This document shows, piece after piece, positions 34,134 to 44,238 of a DNA stretch of 51,296 bases. The position numbers and the translations under genes are program-made. The notes beneath the pieces are model-generated. The model made no database searches, was not told the DNA's origin, and worked only from the letters and a program-made list of their open reading frames with translations. Every line of letters starts with the position of its first letter. Positions within the stretch are counted from its first letter, which is position 1. The DNA is taken from contig LJHX01000087.1 of NCBI GenBank assembly GCA_001295935.1, forward strand, positions 1 through 51,296. Direction: 5' to 3'. Origin of the DNA: an alpha proteobacterium AAP81b (lineage in GTDB: Bacteria > Pseudomonadota > Alphaproteobacteria > Sphingomonadales > Sphingomonadaceae).

Positions 34134-34193
34134 TTCCCCTCTCCCCTCGAGGGAGAGGGGTGGCGAGCAAAACGAGCCGGGGTGAGGGTGAGT
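34134..34193. repeat. Left inverted-repeat arm of the DUF559 unit (family A)
   Basis: Outer hairpin TTCCCCTCTCCC..GAGAGGGG, a diverged inner segment (GGCGAGCAAAACGAGCC) and tail GGGTGAGGGTGAGT. It is the reverse complement of 34543-34598 apart from the inner segment and one loop base. The aldehyde dehydrogenase gene ends 8 nt before it. Confidence 0.85.
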
Positions 34194-34242
34194 GCCGCAT
34201 CGACCCGACTAGGATGCTGCCAAGCTTGTCCTCCATGCCCGC

Positions 34243-34614
34243 GTGTTGCGCGCCGATGCTCCACCGGCGGAACGTGAGCTTTGGGAGATGGTCCGCGGTG
34301 GCAAGCTCGGCGTGCGTTTCCGCCGGCAGCAACCGGTGGGGCCGTTCATCGTGGACTTCTACTGCGCCGAGGCGAGATTGGTCGTCGAACTCGACGGCGC
34401 CGGGCACGCGGATCGGGCCGGCTACGACGAGCGCCGAACTCAATGGCTCCAATCCAAGGGGCTGACGGTGCTGCGCTTCCGCAATGAAGAGGTGCTTGAC
34501 CGGCCGCACGATGTGTATCTGGCGGTGATGGCTGCCTTGCAGACTCACCCTCACCCCGGCGCTTCGCGCCACCCCTCTCCCTCAAGGGGAGAGGGGAAGA
34601 AGGATAGAATATGA
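34243..34614 (+). CDS. DUF559 / Vsr-like endonuclease-domain protein inside inverted repeats
   Basis: A 123-residue protein with the DUF559 pattern: PAERELWEMVR, GVRFRRQQPVGPFIVDFYC, then EARLVVELDGAGH and YDERRTQWLQSKGLTVLRFRN. VDF and VELDG supply the acidic residues of a PD-(D/E)XK nuclease core related to very-short-patch-repair endonucleases. The start is uncertain: GTG at 34243 is the only frame-consistent start seen; a stop at 34210 precedes it and no ribosome site is evident. In-frame residues before GTG (HAR) also look family-like, so the 5' end may be damaged. The last ~22 residues (HPHPGASRHPSPSRGEG...) are encoded by the right repeat arm. The stop overlaps the next gene's ATG. Confidence 0.75.
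   Translation: MLRADAPPAERELWEMVRGGKLGVRFRRQQPVGPFIVDFYCAEARLVVELDGAGHADRAGYDERRTQWLQSKGLTVLRFRNEEVLDRPHDVYLAVMAALQTHPHPGASRHPSPSRGEGKKDRI
34543..34598. repeat. Right inverted-repeat arm of the DUF559 unit (family A)
   Basis: Begins ACTCACCCTCACCCC, then the inner hairpin GGCGCTTCGCGCC and outer hairpin CCCCTCTCCC..GAGAGGGGAA. It pairs with the left arm at 34134-34193 and matches the rpoB-rpoC doublet. It is translated as the C-terminus of the DUF559 protein. Confidence 0.85.
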
Positions 34615-35564
34615 CCATCCACACGCCCATCTGCACCATGCTCGGCGTCGAGCATCCCGTTCTCCTCGCCGGCATGGGCGGCGTCTCCTATGCCGAGGTC
34701 TGCGCCGCGGTCAGCGCCGCCGGCGGCTTCGGGTCGCTCGGCATGGCCGGCCTGCCGCCACGCTTCATCGCCGACCAGATGGCGCGGGTGAAGGATTTGA
34801 CCGACAAGCCCTTCGGCGTCGATCTGCTCACCGCCCAGCCGGAAACGCTGACCGCCAGCGTCGATGTCATCATCAAGGGTGGCGCCAGGGCGTTCATCGC
34901 CGGCCTCGGCGTGCCGGTCGCCATCATCACGGAATTGAAGCAGGCGGGCGTCGTCGTCATGTGCATGGCGGGCAACGTCCGCCACGCCGTCAAGGCGGCC
35001 GAGGCCGGCTGCGACGTCATCATCGCGCAAGGCACCGAAGGCGGCGGCCATACCGGCTCGGTCGCCTCGGTGGCGCTGTGGCCGCAGTGCGTCGACGCCG
35101 TCGACATTCCCGTGATTGCCGCCGGCGGGCTGTTTGACGGTCGCGGGCTGGCCGCCGCGCTGGCTTTCGGCTGCGCCGGCGTCTGGATGGGCACCCGCTT
35201 CATCGCGTCGGACGAGGCGCACGCCGGGCAGAAGTACAAGGATGCCATCGTCGGGATGAGCGAGAGCGATACCGTCATCTCGAAGGTGTTCACCGGCAAG
35301 ACGCTGCGCGCCATCGTCAACGACAGCAACCGCGACTTCGACAATCGAAACGCCAAGCCCTTCGCCGCGCAGGTGGCGGAATCGGTGCAGCTCAACCGCC
35401 TGGGACCGATCGCCGGGGTGCTCGACGTCATCCCCGAGACGCAGTGCCTGGCGGCGGGGCAGGGCGGCGGCGGCATAACCGAGGTGCTGCCGGCGGGCGA
35501 GATCGTGCGACGGACGGTCGCCGAAGCCGAGGCAGCGCTGCAGGGATTGCCCAAGGTCGGCTGA
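34611..35564 (+). CDS. Nitronate monooxygenase (2-nitropropane dioxygenase) family protein
   Basis: A 317-residue FMN-dependent TIM-barrel enzyme. Family motifs: HPVLLAGMGGVSYAEVCAAVSAAGG at the start, then GTEGGGHTG (phosphate-binding loop), IPVIAAGGLFDGRGLAAALA and GVWMGTRFIASDEA. These enzymes oxidise alkyl nitronates; related enoyl reductases share the fold, so the exact reaction is uncertain. The ATG at 34611 overlaps the DUF559 stop. The ribosome site GAAGAAGGA derives from the edge of the repeat arm, so insertion of the repeat could have altered its expression. Confidence 0.9.
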   Translation: MTIHTPICTMLGVEHPVLLAGMGGVSYAEVCAAVSAAGGFGSLGMAGLPPRFIADQMARVKDLTDKPFGVDLLTAQPETLTASVDVIIKGGARAFIAGLGVPVAIITELKQAGVVVMCMAGNVRHAVKAAEAGCDVIIAQGTEGGGHTGSVASVALWPQCVDAVDIPVIAAGGLFDGRGLAAALAFGCAGVWMGTRFIASDEAHAGQKYKDAIVGMSESDTVISKVFTGKTLRAIVNDSNRDFDNRNAKPFAAQVAESVQLNRLGPIAGVLDVIPETQCLAAGQGGGGITEVLPAGEIVRRTVAEAEAALQGLPKVG

Positions 35565-35599
35565 CCGGTCAGGATCGGGCGTCCCGATTGGAGTCCTCG

Positions 35600-36127
35600 A
35601 TGCGCCCGCTTTTGCTGCTTGCCGCGCTGCTGCCGTCCACCGCGACCGCGCAGACTTTCCACCCCGGCCCGGTGTTTCCCGACATCGCGCCGATCGCCAC
35701 CATCGAAAGCGACATGGCGATCCCGCCGGGCGCGGTGTTCAAGGTGGTCTATGACGTGACCGAACAGGCCCCGCCGGGGACGCGCAATCGCAACTTCGAA
35801 ACAGCGGCGCGCTTCATCAACGGTCATGTCGAGGCGGGCGTGCCGGCGGGCAACATCAATGTCGCCTATGTCGTCCATGGCAAAGCGATCATCGATCTGT
35901 TGAAGCCCGCCGACCATGCCCGGCGCGCCGGCGGCAAGGCCAATGCCAGCGCCGCGGCGATCGCCGCGATGCAGGCGAGGAATGTCACCTTCTACGTCTG
36001 CGGCCAGAGCGCGGCGTCGCAGGGGATCGCCAAGGCGGAACTGCTACCGGGGGTCAAGATGGCGATCTCCGCATCGAGTGCGCATGCCCTGCTCGGGATG
36101 CAGGGCTATACGCTGATCCCCTTCTGA
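35600..36127 (+). CDS. DsrE-family exported protein
   Basis: A 175-residue protein with a signal peptide (MRPLLLLAALLPSTATA). The mature part follows the DsrE/DsrF-like fold: FKVVYDVTEQ, INVAYVVHGKAIIDLL and NVTFYVCGQSAASQGI with a conserved-position Cys, then GVKMAISASSAHALLGMQGY. Cytoplasmic DsrE proteins act in sulfur transfer; exported members such as this are of unknown role. It follows the nitronate monooxygenase gene by 35 nt on the same strand. Confidence 0.75.
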   Translation: MRPLLLLAALLPSTATAQTFHPGPVFPDIAPIATIESDMAIPPGAVFKVVYDVTEQAPPGTRNRNFETAARFINGHVEAGVPAGNINVAYVVHGKAIIDLLKPADHARRAGGKANASAAAIAAMQARNVTFYVCGQSAASQGIAKAELLPGVKMAISASSAHALLGMQGYTLIPF

Positions 36128-36148
36128 TCGGCGGAACCAAGCCTGACG

Positions 36149-36391
36149 TCAGTCGACCAATTCCAACCGGCGCTTGATGCGGTCGACATCGCCCTGCAGG
36201 CGGTCGACACTTTAGGCGAGATGGGCATTGACCTCGGCATCATTGGCGTGATCGCGACGGACAGCAGCCAAGCCGATGGCAAGGTCGTTCAGCCGCAGCC
36301 TATGGTCGCGCAGCGTGGTACGCACCTCGCCGAGCTCGTGACGGATGTCACGCAGCATTTCCAGGACAAGGTTCGTCGGTTCAGTCATCAT
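36149..36391 (-). pseudogene. Small coiled-coil protein gene broken by an in-frame stop
   Basis: From ATG at 36391 the frame reads MMTEPTNLVLEMLRDIRHEL, continuing with heptad-like spacing for 59 codons to TAA at 36212-36214. It then continues in the same frame for 20 more codons (SVDRLQGDVDRIKRRLELVD) to TGA at 36149. The second part continues the coiled-coil pattern, so the TAA looks like a nonsense mutation in a gene of about 80 codons. The 59-residue product may still be made. No ribosome site is obvious. This is the only content of the 299-nt stretch between the DsrE-like and [2Fe-2S] genes. Confidence 0.6.
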
Positions 36392-36426
36392 CGCAAATTA
36401 GCGTATTGAGCCGTCCGCAGCCGTCT

Positions 36427-36948
36427 TCAACCCTTCAAACTCGGCGCCAGCCGCGCCGCCTCCTCGGGCGTCGTCTCGGGGCCCGGCACGCCCGACTCGG
36501 TCTCGCCGCGCGCGGCGCGGTGGATTGCCTTGCGGATGCGCGGATAGGTGCCGCAGCGGCAGAGGTTGGTGACGCCGGCGTCGATCTCGGCGTCGCTCGG
36601 GCGGGGATTCTTCGCCAGCAGCGCCGCCACCGCCATGATCATCCCTGACTGGCAATAGCCGCACTGCGGCACCTGCTCGGCGATCCACGCCTGCTGGACG
36701 GGGTGCGAGCGGTCGTCACTCAGCCCCTCGATCGTCGTCACGAAGCTGCCCTCGATGCTGCCGATCGGCACCTGGCACGAGCGCTGCGCGGCGCCATCGA
36801 TATGCACCGTGCAGGCGCCGCACAGCCCGGCACCGCAGCCATATTTGGTGCCGGTCAGATTGGCGGCGTCGCGCAGCGCCCAGAGCAGCGGCGTTTCGGC
36901 CGGCATCATGAATTGCACAGGATTGCCGTTGACGGTGAACTTGGTCAT
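36427..36948 (-). CDS. [2Fe-2S] subunit of a xanthine-oxidase-family dehydrogenase (IorA-like)
   Basis: A 173-residue iron-sulfur protein. The plant-type cluster motif is [16 protein letters not shown] with a later Cys (RSCQVPIG). The helical second-cluster domain has [11 protein letters not shown] and [12 protein letters not shown]. This is the small subunit of molybdenum hydroxylases such as isoquinoline 1-oxidoreductase. Normally a large molybdopterin subunit is encoded next to it; none is present on either side. The C-terminus carries ~20 extra residues ([21 protein letters not shown]-type). It is divergent from the crotonase gene. Confidence 0.88.
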   Translation of the reverse strand: MTKFTVNGNPVQFMMPAETPLLWALRDAANLTGTKYGCGAGLCGACTVHIDGAAQRSCQVPIGSIEGSFVTTIEGLSDDRSHPVQQAWIAEQVPQCGYCQSGMIMAVAALLAKNPRPSDAEIDAGVTNLCRCGTYPRIRKAIHRAARGETESGVPGPETTPEEAARLAPSLKG

Positions 36949-36979
36949 TGCCTCGGGGCGCTATTCTGGGAGCGATGCC

Positions 36980-37798
36980 ATGAACCTTACCACGCTCGAT
37001 TACCAAGTCGACGGCCATATCGCCCGGGTCACCATGAACCGCCCGGCCGAGCTCAACACGATGAACAAGGCTTTCTGGAGCGAACTGATCGAGGTGTTCG
37101 CCGCGATCGACGCCGATCCCGCCATCCGCGCCGTCATCGTCGCGTCGACCGGCAAGCATTTCACCGCAGGGCTCGACCTCGGCTTCGCCGCGGCGGCGCA
37201 GGGACACAGCGAGGGCGACCTCGGCCGCCGCCGCGAAGCCTTCCGCCGCCACGTCAAGGAAATGCAGGAGACCTTCAACGTCGTCGATCGCTGCCGTGTG
37301 CCGGTGATCGCGGTGGTGCAGGGCGGCTGCATCGGCGGCGGCGTCGATTTCGTCACCGCCTGCGACATCCGTATCGCCTCGGCCGAGGCCTTCTTCACTA
37401 TTCAGGAGGTCAACATCGCCATCGTCGCCGATGTCGGCACTCTGCAGCGCATCCCGCATCTGCTGCCGCAGGGGCTGATCCGCGAGCTTGCCTATACCGG
37501 CCGGCGCTTCCCCGCCGCCGAGGCGCTGCGCTTCGGCTTCGTCAATCGCGTTGAGGAAAGCCACGCCGACGCGCTCGCCGCCGCCGAGACGATGGCGCGG
37601 ACGATCGCCTCGAAATCGCCGCTGACGATCACCGGCATCAAGCAGGTGCTCAACTTCGGCCGCGACCATTCGATCGACGACGGGCTGGAATATGTCGCGG
37701 TGTGGAACGCCGGCATGCTGCAGGGCGAGGACGTTCCCCATGCCATCCGCGCCCAGCTCGCCAAGCAGGAAGCGCAGTTCGCCGATCTCGTGGCATAG
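36980..37798 (+). CDS. Enoyl-CoA hydratase/isomerase family, dienoyl-CoA isomerase type
   Basis: A 272-residue crotonase-fold enzyme. The oxyanion-hole regions are KHFTAGLDLG and GGCIGGGVDFVTACD. The catalytic pattern GGGVD ... IQEVNIAIVADVGTLQR has the Asp, Glu and Asp expected for delta(3,5)-delta(2,4)-dienoyl-CoA isomerase (ECH1 type) in place of the two Glu of a hydratase. It would help degrade unsaturated fatty acids. GGGAG precedes the ATG at 36980; the longer frame to 36755 overlaps the divergent gene and was rejected. Confidence 0.88.
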   Translation: MNLTTLDYQVDGHIARVTMNRPAELNTMNKAFWSELIEVFAAIDADPAIRAVIVASTGKHFTAGLDLGFAAAAQGHSEGDLGRRREAFRRHVKEMQETFNVVDRCRVPVIAVVQGGCIGGGVDFVTACDIRIASAEAFFTIQEVNIAIVADVGTLQRIPHLLPQGLIRELAYTGRRFPAAEALRFGFVNRVEESHADALAAAETMARTIASKSPLTITGIKQVLNFGRDHSIDDGLEYVAVWNAGMLQGEDVPHAIRAQLAKQEAQFADLVA

Positions 37799-37849
37799 CC
37801 ACCCCGGCCGCACCGATGCCGTAGATGTCGCAATGCGGCAATGTCGCGC

Positions 37850-37879
37850 TTGCCCCCCCGGCGATGGCGCGCCTATAGA
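37850..37879 (+). promoter_or_regulatory. Candidate promoter of the cytochrome oxidase operon
   Basis: TTGCCC (37850-37855), 18 nt, TATAGA (37874-37879), 48 nt before the ctaC ATG. A TTGCC-type -35 also appears before serS, so this may be the local housekeeping form. Confidence 0.45.
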
Positions 37880-37927
37880 CCGCGCGTTATCGCCGGCACC
37901 GTCCGGCTCACCTTGCTATGGGGCCCT

Positions 37928-40566
<2,639 letters not shown>

Positions 40567-40572
40567 GCCAGG

Positions 40573-40704
40573 GTCCCCTCCCGCTGGCGGGGAGTCGCAG
40601 ACGGCGCGAAGCGCCAGCGGTTGGGGGTGGGGGGTGCCTCCGGCTGACGACTGCGCTCGAACAGATAATTCACACCCCCGACCCCTCCCGCAAGCGGGAG
40701 GGGG
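40573..40704. repeat. Palindromic doublet (family B) between ctaD and ctaB
   Basis: The left half (40573-40634) has the outer hairpin CCCCTCCCGC..GCGGGGAG, inner hairpin GGCGCGAAGCGCC and a G-rich tail. The right half (40670-40704) is inverted and holds only the tail and outer hairpin CCCCTCCCGCAAGCGGGAGG. A ~35-nt spacer (TGCCTCCGGCTGACG...) separates them. It accounts for nearly all of the 151-nt gap inside the oxidase operon. Confidence 0.75.
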
Positions 40705-40717
40705 GAAGAAGAAGACG

Positions 40718-41635
40718 ATGCCCTTGACCGCTCCCGCCCTTGCTTCCGCGCCGCCGACGGCGTTCGCGGAATGGCGCGATTATTTCGCGCTGCTGAAGCC
40801 GCGGGTGATGACGCTCGTCGTCTTCACCGCCTTCTGCGCGATGCTCGTGGCGCCGGGCCACCTCCACCCCTTCCTGGCATTCACGGCAATCCTGTGCATC
40901 GCCGTCGCCGCCGGTGCGGCGGGCGCGCTCAACCAATGGTATGAAGCCGATATCGACGCGCTGATGAAGCGCACCGCCAAGCGGCCGCTGCCCGCCGGGC
41001 GGATGGCGCCGGCCGATGCACTGGCCTTCGCCGTCGTCCTCGGCGCAGGCGCTGTCACCATCATGGGGCTGGCGCTCAACTGGGTCGCCGCCGCCTGGCT
41101 CACCGTGTCGATCCTGTTCTATGTCCTCGTCTATACCGTCTGGCTGAAGCGCCGGACGCCGCAGAACATCGTCATCGGCGGTGCCGCCGGCGCCTTTCCC
41201 GTTGTCGTCGGCTGGGCGGCGGTAACCGGCGACACGCCGATGCTGGCCTGGGCGATGTTCGCGATCATCTTCCTGTGGACGCCGCCGCACTTCTGGGCGC
41301 TGGCGCTGTTCATGGAGGCCGACTACGCCAAGGCCGGCGTACCGATGCTACCGGTGACGCATGGACCGGCGCACACGCGGCGCCAGATTCTTGCCTATAC
41401 CGCGCTGCTGCTGCCGGTCTCGGTCGCCCCGGCGCTGCTCGGTTGGACCGGCACGCTCTACGGAGTTGCCGCGGCACTGCTCGGCGGCTGGTTCCTCGTC
41501 CTTGCGGTCCGCGTCGCCCGCAACACCGCGACGCTGGCTGCCGGCATGGCGCCCGAAAAGGCGCTGTTCCGCTTCAGCCTGCTCTATCTCGCGCTGATCT
41601 TCGCGGCGCTCGTCATCGATCGGCTGCTGGCATGA
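40718..41635 (+). CDS. ctaB: Protoheme IX farnesyltransferase (heme O synthase)
   Basis: A 305-residue membrane enzyme of the UbiA family that adds farnesyl to heme b. The first aspartate-rich motif is NQWYEADIDALMKRT followed by RPLPAG. The conserved KRRTPQNIVIGGAAGAFP and FLWTPPHFWALALF follow, with the second motif at DYAKAGVPMLP. The length is normal, with about nine membrane helices. It is needed for heme a assembly into CtaD. The stop overlaps the next ATG (ATGA). Confidence 0.95.
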   Translation: MPLTAPALASAPPTAFAEWRDYFALLKPRVMTLVVFTAFCAMLVAPGHLHPFLAFTAILCIAVAAGAAGALNQWYEADIDALMKRTAKRPLPAGRMAPADALAFAVVLGAGAVTIMGLALNWVAAAWLTVSILFYVLVYTVWLKRRTPQNIVIGGAAGAFPVVVGWAAVTGDTPMLAWAMFAIIFLWTPPHFWALALFMEADYAKAGVPMLPVTHGPAHTRRQILAYTALLLPVSVAPALLGWTGTLYGVAAALLGGWFLVLAVRVARNTATLAAGMAPEKALFRFSLLYLALIFAALVIDRLLA

Positions 41636-41802
41636 GCCTCGACTGGACCCCCGCCGAGCGCGCGGCCTTCGAGGCGCGCCGCCGCCAGCGCAATGGCGCG
41701 CTCGGGCTGCTGCTTTTCGCCCTTGTCGCGCTGTTCTACGGCATCACCCTCGTCCGCATGACACCCGGCATGAAGGCGGCGCCCGCCGTCGCGGCGAAGT
41801 GA
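41632..41802 (+). CDS. Small single-pass membrane protein of the oxidase operon
   Basis: A 56-residue protein, MSLDWTPAERAAFEARRRQR then one hydrophobic helix (NGALGLLLFALVALFYGITLV) and a short Ala-rich tail. The basic N-terminus followed by one helix suggests a cytoplasmic N-terminus. Similar small frames (CoxF-like) occur between ctaB and ctaG in other alphaproteobacteria. It overlaps ctaB by 4 nt and ctaG by 4 nt, so it is fully embedded in the operon. An oxidase assembly role is inferred from position. Confidence 0.8.
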   Translation: MSLDWTPAERAAFEARRRQRNGALGLLLFALVALFYGITLVRMTPGMKAAPAVAAK

Positions 41803-42395
41803 GCGATCTCGCCGCCCGCCGCCGCACCGGGGTGCTCGCCGCGCTGCTCGCCGTGGCGATGATCGGCTTGGCCTATGCCGCGGTGCCGCTCTACCGCATG
41901 TTCTGCGAAACGACGGGTTTCGGCGGCACCACCGGCCGCGCCCTGGCGCTGCCCGACGCCGGGGCGCTGCGCGGCGCCGCCGGGCGGACGATCAAGATCC
42001 GCTTCGATTCGAACACCGCTGCCGGCATCGCCTGGCGCTTCCAGCCCAAGGTCAATGACGTCGCCGTCAAGATCGGCGAGAAGAACCTCGCCTTCTTCAC
42101 CGCCACCAACCTCGCGGCAACGCCGACCAGCGGCCAGGCGGGCTTCAACGTCTCGCCCGATGTCGCCGGCGCCTATTTCAAGAAGATCGAGTGCTTCTGC
42201 TTCACCCTGCAGACGCTCAAGCCCGGTGAAACGGTGCAGATGCCGGTGACCTTCTTCGTCGATCCGGCGATCCTCAAGGACCCGATCGCCTCGAAGATCG
42301 ACGAGATCACGCTGAGCTACACCTTCTATCCGGTGGACAATCCGCCGGCCGAGGCGGTAAGCGCCGCTGCAACGCAACAACCCAACAGGGGCTAA
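41799..42395 (+). CDS. ctaG: Cytochrome c oxidase assembly protein CtaG/Cox11
   Basis: A 198-residue copper chaperone that delivers Cu to the CuB site of CtaD. One N-terminal membrane helix (VLAALLAVAMIGLAYAAVPLY) is followed by MFCETTGFGGTT and the periplasmic domain with the copper-binding KKIECFCFTLQTLKPGE. The start is GTG at 41799, overlapping the upstream stop. Intact and of normal length. Confidence 0.94.
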   Translation: MSDLAARRRTGVLAALLAVAMIGLAYAAVPLYRMFCETTGFGGTTGRALALPDAGALRGAAGRTIKIRFDSNTAAGIAWRFQPKVNDVAVKIGEKNLAFFTATNLAATPTSGQAGFNVSPDVAGAYFKKIECFCFTLQTLKPGETVQMPVTFFVDPAILKDPIASKIDEITLSYTFYPVDNPPAEAVSAAATQQPNRG

Positions 42396-42396
42396 C

Positions 42397-43230
42397 ATGG
42401 CCGCCGGCAAGACTCACGATTATCACATCCTCAGCCCGTCGGCGTGGCCGCTGCTCATGTCGACCGCGGTGCTGATCATGGCGGCGGGCGCCATCGCCTG
42501 GATGCACAAGATCGGCTGGGGGGGCCCGGTGTTCTTCGTCGGCCTCGCCGGGGTGACGGCGATGTTCACCCGCTGGTGGATGGACGTCGTCCATGAAGCC
42601 AATACCGGCGACCACACCCCCGTCGTCCAGCTCCACCACCGCTATGGCATGATCCTGTTCATCGCTTCGGAAGTGATGTTCTTCGTCGCCTGGTTCTGGG
42701 CCTATTTCAATGCGGCGCTCTATCCGAGCGTCCATGAAGGCATCAACGGCGTCTGGCCGCCCTCGGGCGTCGAGGTGCTCGATCCCTTCGTCTTCCCGCT
42801 GCTCAACACGCTGATCCTGCTGTGCTCGGGCACCACCGTCACCTGGTCGCACCATGCGCTGATCCATGGCGACCGCGAGGCCGCCAAACAGGGCCTGTGG
42901 CTGACCATCGCGCTCGGCTTCATCTTCAGCTGCATCCAGGCCTATGAATACAGCCACGCCAGCTTCTCGATCGCCGGCAATGTCTATGGCTCGACCTTCT
43001 ACATGGCGACCGGCTTCCACGGCTTCCATGTCATCGTCGGCACGATCTTCCTCGCCGTCTGCCTGTTCCGCCTCTATCGCGGCGATTTCACCCCGCGCCA
43101 GCATTTCGGCTTCGAGGCCGCCGCCTGGTACTGGCATTTCGTCGATGTCGTCTGGCTGTTCCTGTTCATCGCCATCTATGTCTGGGGTTCGCACTTCGGC
43201 GCGGCGGTGGTCCATCACGCCTTCGGCTAA
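42397..43230 (+). CDS. ctaE: Cytochrome c oxidase subunit III
   Basis: A 277-residue subunit with seven membrane helices. Typical features: HDYHILSPSAWPL at the start, TRWWMDVVHEANTGDHTPVV, MILFIASEVMFFVAWFWAYF with the conserved Glu, GVEVLDPFVFPLLNTLILL and ATGFHGFHVIVGTIFLAVC, then AAAWYWHFVDVVWLFLF. It follows ctaG by 1 nt and precedes the DUF983 gene by 3 nt. Confidence 0.96.
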   Translation: MAAGKTHDYHILSPSAWPLLMSTAVLIMAAGAIAWMHKIGWGGPVFFVGLAGVTAMFTRWWMDVVHEANTGDHTPVVQLHHRYGMILFIASEVMFFVAWFWAYFNAALYPSVHEGINGVWPPSGVEVLDPFVFPLLNTLILLCSGTTVTWSHHALIHGDREAAKQGLWLTIALGFIFSCIQAYEYSHASFSIAGNVYGSTFYMATGFHGFHVIVGTIFLAVCLFRLYRGDFTPRQHFGFEAAAWYWHFVDVVWLFLFIAIYVWGSHFGAAVVHHAFG

Positions 43231-43233
43231 GCC

Positions 43234-43596
43234 ATGACCGCCGGGGCGACCCCGGCGCTGGCGGCGATCGCGCTGCGCGGCTGTTGCCCGCGTTGCGGCA
43301 AGGCGTCGATGTTCGCCGGAGTTATCGCCTTCGCGCCGCGCTGCCGAGTGTGCGGGCTGGATTTCGCCGCTTTCAACGTCGGCGACGGCGCGGCGTCCTT
43401 CCTGATCCTGATCGTCGGCGCGATCGTCACCGGCCTCGCCATCTGGGTCGAGCTCGCCTTCGAACCGCCATGGTGGCTGCACGTCCTGCTCTGGCTGCCG
43501 CTGACGATTGCTCTGACCCTGGCGCTGCTGCGGGTCTCGAAGGCGCTGCTGCTCGCGCTGGAGTTCCGCAACAACGCCGGCGAAGGGCATCTGTGA
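43234..43596 (+). CDS. DUF983 membrane protein
   Basis: A 120-residue protein. The N-terminal zinc-ribbon-like part has GCCPRCGKASMF and CRVCGLDFAAFNVGDG, then two membrane helices (SFLILIVGAIVTGLAIWV and LLWLPLTIALTLALL). This is the DUF983 family, frequently placed between ctaE and SURF1 in alphaproteobacterial oxidase clusters. The function is unknown; a role in oxidase assembly is inferred. Its stop overlaps the SURF1 start by 3 nt. Confidence 0.9.
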   Translation: MTAGATPALAAIALRGCCPRCGKASMFAGVIAFAPRCRVCGLDFAAFNVGDGAASFLILIVGAIVTGLAIWVELAFEPPWWLHVLLWLPLTIALTLALLRVSKALLLALEFRNNAGEGHL

Positions 43597-44219
43597 CCGC
43601 GGCGCGCCGGCGACTGCCGCTCGTTCCGACGCTGATGACCCTGGTCATTGCCGTCACTTGCCTCGCCCTTGGCGTCTGGCAGCTGCAGCGCCGCGAATGG
43701 AAGCACGACCTCATCGCCCGTGCCGGCACGGCGGTGTCGCAGCCGCTGCTCGAGCCCCGCGACTATTATCGCGCCATGATCGGCGAAGCCTCGGTGCAAT
43801 ATCGCCGCGCCGAGCTGCCCTGCTCGCCGGGCACGGTGCTGCCCTATGATCTGCGCGGCGGCGCCAACCGTGCCGGCCAATCGGGCTTTCTGGTGCTGGT
43901 CAGCTGCCGGCCCAACCGCAAGCCCCCCGACATCGTCGCCGTCGCCGGCTGGACGGCGCGCCCCGACGCCGCGGCGCTGCCCGTAACGGTGGACACGGTG
44001 TTCCGCGGCATCATCATCGAGCGCCCCTATGGCCGCGCCAAGGCCCGGCCGCTGTTCATGCTGATCCCCGATACCGCGGTGCCGCCGTTGCAGCCCGCCG
44101 CACAGCCCACCCCCGACGACCTGCCCGACAACCATCTCAGCTATGCGCTGCAATGGTTCGCCTTCGCGGTGACGGTGGTGGTGATCTATGGCCTGTGGTT
44201 GCGGCGACGCCCGAGCTGA
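43593..44219 (+). CDS. SURF1 family oxidase assembly protein
   Basis: A 208-residue protein involved in heme a insertion into CtaD. Two terminal membrane helices: VPTLMTLVIAVTCLALGVWQ followed by LQRREWKHDL, and HLSYALQWFAFAVTVVVIYG, both characteristic of SURF1. The middle has QSGFLVLVSC and VAVAGWTARPD. It is at the short end of the family. The start is GTG at 43593 coupled to the upstream stop; an ATG further in would remove part of the first helix. Last gene of the oxidase operon. Confidence 0.9.
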   Translation: MTAARRRLPLVPTLMTLVIAVTCLALGVWQLQRREWKHDLIARAGTAVSQPLLEPRDYYRAMIGEASVQYRRAELPCSPGTVLPYDLRGGANRAGQSGFLVLVSCRPNRKPPDIVAVAGWTARPDAAALPVTVDTVFRGIIIERPYGRAKARPLFMLIPDTAVPPLQPAAQPTPDDLPDNHLSYALQWFAFAVTVVVIYGLWLRRRPS

Positions 44220-44238
44220 GCCGCCAACGCGCTCGGCC

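Noticed and set aside
34214-34240. ATG start at 34214 for the DUF559 gene
   Set aside because: It is in a different frame from the nuclease domain and would need a frameshift.
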